From Halanaerobiales bacterium (GTDB lineage Bacteria; Bacillota_F; Halanaerobiia; Halanaerobiales; DTU029), in NCBI GenBank assembly GCA_016278415.1, contig JADQBV010000300.1, forward strand, positions 1 through 15,310: a stretch of DNA of 15,310 bases, read 5' to 3'. The notes under the pieces were generated by a model, which worked only from the letters and a program-made list of their open reading frames with translations, made no database searches and was not told the DNA's origin. Positions 6,235 to 11,916 of the stretch are shown piece by piece (position 1 is the first letter of the stretch; the number at the start of each line of letters is the position of its first letter). A program made the position numbers and the translations under genes.

Positions 6235-8616
6235 ATGATGACAAAGATGGTCAAGAGATTTAAAGATTTATCTGATGAATATATGGGTACAGCAGGTGGA
6301 AAAGGTAGTATGTTGGCCAGAATGTATCAGAGTGGTTATCCTGTACCAGATGGTTTTGTGGTTTTACCTTCTGCCTTTCAGGGTGAAGAACTTAAGAATG
6401 ATGTCCAGAAGGAGATATGCAGCTATCTAAACACAATCAGAAAGAAAAATAGAGGTGCAAAGTTTGCAGTAAGATCATCTGCCTTAAGTGAAGACTCAGT
6501 TACAGCGTCATTTGCCGGGGAATTTGAAACTGTTCTCAATGTCAAATCAGATAAAAAGGTTCTGAAAGCAATCATTACTGTTTTCCAGTCAAGGGAGTCA
6601 GAGAGAGTCAAGGCCTATAGCACGGTACAGGGTATAGAGCAAGAACAGCAAATAGCAGTAGTAATTCAGTTAATGGTACCATCTGATATATCCGGGGTAT
6701 TGTTTACTGCTGACCCCATTACTGGAAGTTTCGAAAATATGACAGGTAATTATGTTCATGGACTGGGTGAAAAGCTTGTATCCGGTGAAGCAGATGCAGC
6801 TGAATTTAGACTTTCCAGACTAAAAGGGATATATGATGGACCAGATGAATTTAAGAAATATGCAGCAAAACTATATAAATATGCTTCCAGACTGGAAAAA
6901 GAGATGGGCAGTCCCCAGGATATTGAATGGGCCGTGGCAGAGGGGGATCTTTATATACTGCAATCCAGACCGATTACTACCCTGTCAGCCGGTAATCTTG
7001 ACACATATCAAATTAACGAAAGTCTGGTTGAAGATGCCCTCTGGGTAAATACCAATGTAGGTGAGGCTATCCCTGATGTGGTGACACCACTTACCTGGAG
7101 TATAGTCAGAGCTCTGGATGAAGAATCTGCTTTTGTTCCTGGCTATTATCTCTGGTCTGGTAATATCTGTGGTAGAATATATTCAAATATCAGCCGGAGG
7201 ATATCTGCAATAACAGCATTATACGGAATGGATGTTAAAAAGGCCATGGAACTGGCTGGTGAGCTGTTTGGACAGATACCTGATGATTTGAATATGCCCT
7301 TATATCCATTTCCACGATTTAAACTTATCAAACAGGTGTTGCCCAGAATCTGGAATTTAATAAAAAATGTAATTAAAGCATCTATCAAGATGAAACAATA
7401 TCTAAAGGATACACCAGACCGGTGTAGAGAGATGGCTAAAATAATAAAAGGAATAAACAGCAAAGAGGAACTGCTTGCTTTCTGGGAGGATGAGCTTCGG
7501 CCATATAATATCAAGGCCTGGTGGATGCATACTGCTGGTAGCAGTAAAGGGATTGTAGCTATGAACTTGAATAAAAAGTTGACAGAGATGGTAGGCGCTG
7601 AGGATGCCAATGCACTTCTTTCCAATTTAAGGGAAGGTTCAGAGCTGGCAAGTCTTGGTCCGGTAGTAGGTGTTGCAAAAGTTCTCAAGGAGGAGATGAG
7701 TCGTGAGGAATACTTGTTAAAATATGGCCACCGGGGACCTCATGAATTTGAGTTATCAATACCTGATCCCGCTGAAGACAAAAACTGGCTGACAGAACAG
7801 ATAGAGGAATATAAAAAGTCAGATACTGATATAGACGGTCTTTTAAACAGACAACATCAGGAGTTTGAAGCGGCCCGAAAAAGATTTCGGGAACATTATC
7901 CAAAAAAAGTAAAATGGCTTGAGAAAAAATTAAAAAAAGCAGCTAAAGGCGCCCAGGCCAGGGAAGCAGCCCGTTCAGAGCTGGTTAGGGTAATTAGGGT
8001 TAACCGCAGCTTTGCACTTAAGGCAGGAGAACTGACAGGTTTAAGTGATGATATTTTTTACCTCTATATTGATGAGATTGAAAGCCTCCTTACCGGGAAA
8101 GAAGTTGGAGCAAAATATATACCTGCCAGAAAAGAGAATTATCAACGATATAAAGAATTACCACCATTTCCATCTATTATCCGTGGCCGTTTTAATCCCG
8201 AAGAATGGATAAAGGAACCAGATAGAAGGATGGATTATTATGACACTACAATCTCTACTTCAACTGCTACATCCGATTCGGAAACACTTAAAGGCTGTGC
8301 CGGTGCGGCCGGTAAGATAGAGGGAAAGGTTCGTATTCTAACTAATCCAGAAGATGGGGTTAAGCTTCAGCCGGGTGAAATCCTGGTTGCCACAACAACT
8401 AATGTGGGATGGACACCTCTTTTCTCTAAAGCTGCTGCAGTAATAACTGATATTGGGGCACCACTATCACATGCTGCTATAGTGGCCCGGGAACTTGGTA
8501 TTCCTGCAGTCGTAGGTTGTAGTAATGCTACTGTAAGACTTAAAACAGGAGATAAGGTAATGGTTGATGGTGGCCAGGGAATAGTCCATTTACTTGAATA
8601 TAAACAGGAAAAATAA
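6235..8616 (+). CDS. Rifampicin phosphotransferase-like (PEP synthase family) enzyme
   Basis: The product is about 793 residues. The start is ATG 6235 (or 6238), 5-8 nt after AGGAAGGAG; an upstream in-frame GTG at 6229 overlaps that site. Numbers here count from that GTG. An N-terminal ATP-grasp domain of the PPDK/PEP-synthase type covers about 10-250, with the lid motif KFAVRSSALSEDS (78-90), SGVLFTADPITG (155-166), and the closing motif DIEWA...LYILQSRPITT. A long helical middle region (about 265-690) follows, then a swivelling phosphohistidine domain containing GAPLSHAAIVARELGIPAVVG with catalytic His748. The PEP/pyruvate-binding barrel of true PEP synthase is absent. ATP-grasp, middle substrate domain and His domain is the layout of rifampicin phosphotransferases, which transfer the beta-phosphate of ATP to the drug. 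Other substrates are possible. It follows TetR in one operon. Confidence 0.8.
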   Translation: MMTKMVKRFKDLSDEYMGTAGGKGSMLARMYQSGYPVPDGFVVLPSAFQGEELKNDVQKEICSYLNTIRKKNRGAKFAVRSSALSEDSVTASFAGEFETVLNVKSDKKVLKAIITVFQSRESERVKAYSTVQGIEQEQQIAVVIQLMVPSDISGVLFTADPITGSFENMTGNYVHGLGEKLVSGEADAAEFRLSRLKGIYDGPDEFKKYAAKLYKYASRLEKEMGSPQDIEWAVAEGDLYILQSRPITTLSAGNLDTYQINESLVEDALWVNTNVGEAIPDVVTPLTWSIVRALDEESAFVPGYYLWSGNICGRIYSNISRRISAITALYGMDVKKAMELAGELFGQIPDDLNMPLYPFPRFKLIKQVLPRIWNLIKNVIKASIKMKQYLKDTPDRCREMAKIIKGINSKEELLAFWEDELRPYNIKAWWMHTAGSSKGIVAMNLNKKLTEMVGAEDANALLSNLREGSELASLGPVVGVAKVLKEEMSREEYLLKYGHRGPHEFELSIPDPAEDKNWLTEQIEEYKKSDTDIDGLLNRQHQEFEAARKRFREHYPKKVKWLEKKLKKAAKGAQAREAARSELVRVIRVNRSFALKAGELTGLSDDIFYLYIDEIESLLTGKEVGAKYIPARKENYQRYKELPPFPSIIRGRFNPEEWIKEPDRRMDYYDTTISTSTATSDSETLKGCAGAAGKIEGKVRILTNPEDGVKLQPGEILVATTTNVGWTPLFSKAAAVITDIGAPLSHAAIVARELGIPAVVGCSNATVRLKTGDKVMVDGGQGIVHLLEYKQEK

Positions 8617-8657
8617 TATAATTATTATAGCTTTGAATTGATGAGGAGGAAGATAAT

Positions 8658-9029
8658 GTGGAAAAAAATAAACCAGTTACAGTTGATGAATATATTGCCG
8701 GTTTTTCAGAAGATACTCAGGAGCTTTTAAAACAAATGCGTGAATGTCTTCGTAAAGTTGCACCTGAGGCTGAGGAAAGCCTTAAGTGGAGTCAGCCTGC
8801 CTTTTCCTTTGACACAATTCTATTTCAATATGCAGCATTTAAGCATCATATTAGTTTATATCCTACACCTTCGGCAATAAAGGCTTTTGCCAAAGATCTT
8901 AAAGACTATAAAACATCCAGTAGTACAATTCAATTTCCATTGGATAAACCACTTCCTTTATCACTTATTCAACAGATTGCTGAATATCGTGTTAAGGAAT
9001 GTATTGAAAATAATGTGAAATGGATGTAG
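8658..9029 (+). CDS. DUF1801 (YdhG-like) protein
   Basis: A small 123-residue protein starting at GTG 8658, 7 nt after AGGAGGA. The N-terminal part (VTVDEYIAGFSEDTQELLKQMRECLRKVAPEAEESLKWSQPAF) and the central FKHHISLYPTPSAIKAF, followed by the STIQFPLDKPLP segment, are the pattern of DUF1801/YdhG, the family that also includes a frataxin-like iron protein of Bacillus. Function in most members is not known. It lies about 40 bp after the phosphotransferase-like gene on the same strand with no terminator between, so it is probably in that operon. Members of this family are often found near antibiotic- or stress-related genes, but no specific role can be read here. Confidence 0.85.
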   Translation: MEKNKPVTVDEYIAGFSEDTQELLKQMRECLRKVAPEAEESLKWSQPAFSFDTILFQYAAFKHHISLYPTPSAIKAFAKDLKDYKTSSSTIQFPLDKPLPLSLIQQIAEYRVKECIENNVKWM

Positions 9030-9052
9030 GAAGCTAAGGAGTTGTTAATAAA

Positions 9053-9889
9053 GTGATTGTAGAGAAAATTATAAATAAAGTAATAAATGAATTAAAAGTG
9101 GTTTCTGGAGTTGTCGGAGTTGTATTAGGGGGTTCCAGAGCCAGGGGTACGCATAGATCAAATTCTGATATAGATATAGGGTTATATTATGATGAATCAG
9201 TAGGGATTGATCTTGGTGAAATTAGCAGAATTGCTACTAAGTTGGATGATGAACAGCGGGGAAATATAGTCACTGCTCTAGGGGAATGGGGTCCCTGGAT
9301 TAATGGTGGTGGCTGGCTAATAGTAGATGGCTATCATGTAGATTTTATATTTCGTGATATAAATAAAGTATCTCAGGTGATTAAGCAATGTTTATCTGGA
9401 AATTTGTCATCACATTATCAGGCAGGTCATCCCCATGCCTATCTTAATGCTATGTATATGGGGGAAATTGCTATTTGTCATATATTAGAAGATAATCAAA
9501 GTAAAATAGCGAAGTTAAAAGACAAAACAATTCCATACCCTCTTGCCTTAAAGAAAGCAATAATTAATTACTTTACATTTGAGTCCTCTTTTTCTTTAAA
9601 GTTTGCTGAGGATATGTTAGGTAAAGATGATCTTTATTATCTTAATGGCCACTGTTTCCGTTCAGTATCCTGTCTAAATCAGGTATTGTTTGCGATTAAT
9701 GAAGAATACTGTATCAATGAAAAAAAAGCAGTAGGAATGATCGATAGCTTTGCTATAAAACCTAAAAATTATAAAGAGAGAATAGAGCAGATATTCAGTT
9801 TATTGTCCAATGATTTAGAAGATGCCAGAAAAGGGGTTGGCATTTTAAAAAATCTTATCTCTGAAACAAATAAAATAATTGATAAATAA
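9053..9889 (+). CDS. Nucleotidyltransferase (DUF4037-like C-terminal region)
   Basis: A 278-residue protein with an N-terminal nucleotidyltransferase fold of the DNA polymerase beta/MNT superfamily. The active-site motif is GGSRARGTHRSNSDIDIG (26-43), giving Ser28 and the metal-binding pair Asp39 and Asp41; the third carboxylate is probably Asp97 in GYHVDFIF. All three acids are present, so it is likely active. The C-terminal ~160 residues are helical and resemble the DUF4037-type partner domain. Relatives include aminoglycoside nucleotidyltransferases and many uncharacterised enzymes, so an antibiotic-modifying role is possible but unproven. The start is GTG 9053 with AAGGAG about 11 nt upstream, a rather long spacing. 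It is 23 bp after the DUF1801 gene and probably ends the TetR-phosphotransferase operon. Confidence 0.82.
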   Translation: MIVEKIINKVINELKVVSGVVGVVLGGSRARGTHRSNSDIDIGLYYDESVGIDLGEISRIATKLDDEQRGNIVTALGEWGPWINGGGWLIVDGYHVDFIFRDINKVSQVIKQCLSGNLSSHYQAGHPHAYLNAMYMGEIAICHILEDNQSKIAKLKDKTIPYPLALKKAIINYFTFESSFSLKFAEDMLGKDDLYYLNGHCFRSVSCLNQVLFAINEEYCINEKKAVGMIDSFAIKPKNYKERIEQIFSLLSNDLEDARKGVGILKNLISETNKIIDK

Positions 9890-9892
9890 AGC

Positions 9893-9915
9893 AAAATTCT
9901 TTTCGAAAGAGTTTT
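9893..9915 (+). terminator. Weak AT-rich terminator after the nucleotidyltransferase gene
   Basis: AAAATTCTTT (9893-9902) pairs with AAAGAGTTTT (9906-9915) over 10 bp with one G-U pair and a 3-nt loop, starting 4 nt after the stop codon. The T-run is only the arm itself, so termination may be partial. Confidence 0.45.
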
Positions 9916-9942
9916 AAAGCTTACATTTTATATTGTTTTTTA

Positions 9943-9971
9943 TTGATTTTAGTATTTTATCATGTTATAAT
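9943..9971 (+). promoter_or_regulatory. Strong promoter of the macrolide-type leader
   Basis: TTGATT (9943-9948) and a perfect TATAAT (9966-9971) are 17 bp apart. Transcription should begin near 9978, giving a leader of about 190 nt up to the first terminator. Confidence 0.75.
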
Positions 9972-9977
9972 TTATTT

Positions 9978-10165
9978 ATACTTAAAAAAGGAGGGTTTCC
10001 TTGTGTTTTCAATTAGACTACGTTTCCAAAATTTGAGCCGTTAATTGAATAACGTTTCAAAACTCTGCCTGTTGTGCGGAGTAAATGGGATTAGTCTATC
10101 TATTTTTAGGAAACCTTTATTATATGACATAAAGAGAGGGAGGACGAATCTATGCCTCTTTTTTT
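9978..10165 (+). promoter_or_regulatory. Leader RNA: predicted ribosome-stalling attenuator
   Basis: The transcript holds a translated 13-codon leader and several nested stems. GGGTTTCCT (9993-10001) pairs with AGGAAACCT (10108-10116). TAGACTA (10014-10020) pairs with TAGTCTA (10092-10098). Inside lie hairpins CGTTA/TAACG (10039-10054) and ACTCTGC/GCGGAGT (10062-10082). A direct repeat ACGTTTC at 10020 and 10052, and GTTTCC 10022-10027 versus GGAAAC 10109-10114, offer alternative pairings. A ribosome halted on the Arg-Leu-Arg codons would cover the 5' strand of the second stem and perturb the enclosing one. CTTTAT (10115-10120) could then pair with ATAAAG (10129-10134), which competes with the terminator. 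Stems are read by eye; the switching model is inference from erm-type attenuators. Confidence 0.65.
10003..10044 (+). CDS. Leader peptide MFSIRLRFQNLSR (ErmD-leader-like macrolide arrest peptide)
   Basis: A 13-codon frame from GTG 10003 to TAA 10042-10044, with a strong GGAGGG (9990-9995) exactly 7 nt before the start. The peptide MFSIRLRFQNLSR shares Arg-Leu-Arg-Phe-x-x-Leu with the ErmD leader MTHSMRLRFPTLNQ. In that family the +x+ motif Arg-Leu-Arg cannot be completed on macrolide- or ketolide-bound ribosomes, so the ribosome stops with Leu in the P site and Arg in the A site; here that is Leu6 (10018-10020) and Arg7 (10021-10023). The frame is too short for ordinary gene finders. It is followed by hairpins and an intrinsic terminator, the normal setting of an attenuator leader. 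The next gene is hflX, about 525 bp on. Stalling itself is not shown by sequence. Confidence 0.75.
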   Translation: MFSIRLRFQNLSR

Positions 10166-10171
10166 AATGTC
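10126..10171 (+). terminator. Attenuator terminator after the leader peptide
   Basis: AAAGAGAGG (10131-10139) pairs with CCTCT and the following T residues (10155-10163), then the T-run ends at 10165. An outer extension GACAT (10126-10130) with ATGTC (10167-10171) could form after the polymerase has passed. It lies about 110 nt after the leader stop codon. Confidence 0.6.
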
Positions 10172-10180
10172 CTGATAATT

Positions 10181-10380
10181 ATGCAACCTTAAACAGTTCA
10201 TTTAGATAGGGAGTGCCCCTGGTGCAACCTGAAATAGTTCTTGTATGGTATATTAAGATAGGGAGTGCCTCTGGTGCAACCTTAAACAGTTCTTGTATGA
10301 AGTAATTTAATGCGGAGTACTGGGGTAGTGCAACATTAAATTGTTATAGTACGACTTATTTAATATACAGAAGCTCTTGG
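10181..10380 (+). repeat. Four degenerate tandem repeats of about 52 bp
   Basis: Units begin at 10181, 10222, 10274 and 10328 (41, 52, 54 and 53 bp). Each opens with TGCAAC; units 1 and 3 share TGCAACCTTAAACAGTTC exactly, units 2 and 3 share AGTTCTTGTATG, and units 1 and 2 share GATAGGGAGTGCC-CTGGTGCAACCT (with one variable base) across the boundary. Unit 1 lacks about 11 bp in the middle and unit 4 is the most diverged. They lie in the untranslated region between the leader attenuator and hflX. No spacers are present, so this is not CRISPR. Function unknown. Confidence 0.7.
10341..10369 (+). promoter_or_regulatory. Possible internal promoter for hflX
   Basis: Within the last repeat unit, TTGTTA (10341-10346) and TATACA (10364-10369) are 17 bp apart. 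If used, it would give hflX a second transcript that bypasses the leader peptide but still meets the terminator at 10514. Confidence 0.35.
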
Positions 10381-10444
10381 TATACTTTCTAAGACTATGG
10401 ATGGATATTAATACTATATTCTCAAATCTAAAAAGGCTAATAGA

Positions 10445-10477
10445 AGGAGTGTTATTTAAAGAAAGTAACAATCTCCT
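10445..10477 (+). other. Hairpin hiding an AGGAG sequence upstream of the second terminator
   Basis: AGGAG (10445-10449) pairs with CTCCT (10473-10477) and GTTA (10451-10454) with TAAC (10466-10469), with a small internal loop. The AGGAG looks like a ribosome binding site but no start codon lies at the right distance; a frame from GTG 10449 runs to a TGA at 10512-10514, exactly at the base of the next terminator stem. It may be part of a second attenuator. Confidence 0.35.
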
Positions 10478-10513
10478 CGATTATATAGATAGGCCTTATA
10501 CCATTTACTTATG

Positions 10514-10539
10514 ACACAGGCAGATAGCCTGTGTTTTTT
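10514..10539 (+). terminator. Intrinsic terminator in the hflX leader
   Basis: ACACAGGC (10514-10521) pairs perfectly with GCCTGTGT (10527-10534) around a 5-nt loop and runs into six T. It lies only about 30 bp before the hflX start and has no gene of its own to end, so it probably works as an attenuator of hflX. A competing outer pairing GACAC/GTGTC (10513-10517 with 10540-10544) is available. Confidence 0.8.
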
Positions 10540-10569
10540 GTGTCTAAAAGTAATAAAAGGAGAATTAAA

Positions 10570-11841
10570 ATGACTAATAAGAAAAAAGCGATAGTAATAG
10601 GTGTAAACTATAGAAGTCAAGAGGATAATTTTGAAAATTTGATAAAGGAATTAAAGAGGCTTGTAATTGCCTGTAATATCAAAGTCGTTGGAGAAATAAC
10701 TCAAAATCTGGATCACATTAATAATACCCATTATGTTGGCAAAGGAAAGACTGAAGAACTTAAAAGCTTATTGGACTTTACAAATGCTGATATAGTGATA
10801 GCTAATGATGAACTATCAGCTTCTCAGATTCGGACACTCGAAGATAAACTGGGAGTAAAAGTAATTGATCGAACTATGTTGATTTTAGAGATATTTTCTC
10901 AACGTGCTAAAACAAGAGAGGCGAAGCTTCAGGTAGAGATGGCAAGACTTCAATATATGCTGCCCCGTTTATTTGGACAAAAAGATTATGACCGCCAGGG
11001 TGGAGGAGCAGGATTAATCAATAGAGGCTCTGGAGAGACCAAATTAGAACTTGACCGTCGGAAAATTGAGGATAAGATATCCAATATAAAACAGGAATTA
11101 AAAGCATTAGTTTCACAAAGGGGAATTCAACGAAAAAGACGAAAAAAAAGTGGTATCCCTGTGGTTTCTTTAGTTGGATATACTAATGCAGGTAAGTCTA
11201 CTATTATGAATAAAATGGTAGAGATGTCTAATTCATCACCGGATAAACAGGTTTTTGAGAAGGATATGTTATTTGCGACATTGGAAACATCTGTTAGAGA
11301 AATAACATTACCTGACAATAAGTCTTTCCTTCTTACAGATACAGTTGGCTTTATAAATAAATTGCCACATCATCTTGTTAAGGCATTTCGCTCTACTTTA
11401 GAAGAAGTTGTTGAGGCTGATTTAATAATTCATGTTATTGATTATTCAGATCCCCAGTATGAAAAATTTATTGTGGTAACTAATGAAACTTTAAAGGAAA
11501 TTGGGGTTAATAATATACCTGTTATTTATGCATTAAATAAGGCGGATTTGACAGGTGCTGACTTTCCTAATGTAGTAAATGACAGAATTTATTTATCAGC
11601 TAAAGAGAAAATCGGGATAACTGAATTAAACCAATTAATTAGTAATCATATCTTTAATGATTATCTAAAGTGTGAGATGCTAATTCCGTATGAAGAAGGA
11701 CAGTTAATTTCTTATTTTCATGAAAATGCCAGTGTGCTTACAATAAGTTATGAAGAAGAAGGTACTATGTTAACTGTAGAGTGTAAAGAGAGTGATTATG
11801 AAAAATATCAGGAATATGTTGTAAATAAGATATGTGATTAA
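10570..11841 (+). CDS. hflX: HflX-family ribosome-associated GTPase (HflXr-like)
   Basis: A 423-residue GTPase. The start is ATG 10570, 6 nt after AAGGAGA; an in-frame GTG at 10531 lies inside the terminator stem and is rejected. The N-terminal HflX domain (about 5-165) has YVGKGK (55-60) and the family loop GGGAGLINRGSGETKLELDRR (144-164), where the common RGPGET is RGSGET with two extra residues before it. A coiled linker leads to the G domain: G1 GYTNAGKST (203-211), G3 DTVGF (257-261), G4 NKAD (323-326). A C-terminal domain follows, including IPYEEGQLISYFHENA. HflX splits stalled ribosomes; the Listeria paralogue HflXr gives resistance to macrolides and lincosamides and is controlled by an upstream-ORF attenuator. 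The leader peptide and terminators upstream suggest the same role here. Whether this is the only hflX in the genome cannot be seen. Confidence 0.93.
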   Translation: MTNKKKAIVIGVNYRSQEDNFENLIKELKRLVIACNIKVVGEITQNLDHINNTHYVGKGKTEELKSLLDFTNADIVIANDELSASQIRTLEDKLGVKVIDRTMLILEIFSQRAKTREAKLQVEMARLQYMLPRLFGQKDYDRQGGGAGLINRGSGETKLELDRRKIEDKISNIKQELKALVSQRGIQRKRRKKSGIPVVSLVGYTNAGKSTIMNKMVEMSNSSPDKQVFEKDMLFATLETSVREITLPDNKSFLLTDTVGFINKLPHHLVKAFRSTLEEVVEADLIIHVIDYSDPQYEKFIVVTNETLKEIGVNNIPVIYALNKADLTGADFPNVVNDRIYLSAKEKIGITELNQLISNHIFNDYLKCEMLIPYEEGQLISYFHENASVLTISYEEEGTMLTVECKESDYEKYQEYVVNKICD

Positions 11842-11866
11842 TAAAGTATATAGTTCTGGTGTGTTT

Positions 11867-11896
11867 TTGACTGCTTTTATTATTATTGAATAAAAT
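11867..11896 (+). promoter_or_regulatory. Candidate promoter of the MFS exporter gene
   Basis: TTGACT (11867-11872) and TAAAAT (11891-11896) are 18 bp apart, just after the hflX stop, giving a leader of about 15 nt before ATG 11917. No terminator separates hflX from this gene, so read-through from the hflX transcript is also possible. Confidence 0.5.
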
Positions 11897-11916
11897 TGTT
11901 AAAGGACGTGTGTGTA

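Noticed and set aside
6229..8616. Housekeeping phosphoenolpyruvate synthase or pyruvate phosphate dikinase
   Set aside because: The C-terminal PEP/pyruvate-binding barrel is missing and the phosphohistidine domain is at the very end, unlike true PpsA or PpdK.
9978..10165. A metabolite riboswitch in the hflX leader
   Set aside because: I could not match the conserved cores of the common classes (TPP, FMN, purine, SAM, cobalamin, c-di-GMP, T-box), and a translated RLR leader peptide explains the structure better.
10181..10380. CRISPR-like array from the recurring TGCAAC units
   Set aside because: Units diverge along their whole length and abut directly, with no conserved repeat separated by unique spacers, and there are no cas genes.
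10449..10514. A second leader peptide (21 codons from GTG 10449) before the hflX terminator
   Set aside because: The GTG overlaps its only possible Shine-Dalgarno sequence, so initiation there is implausible; kept only as context for the possible second attenuator.
10531..10569. Upstream GTG start for hflX at 10531
   Set aside because: It lies within the 3' arm of an intrinsic terminator and has no ribosome binding site; ATG 10570 has AAGGAGA at good spacing and begins at the family's usual N-terminus.
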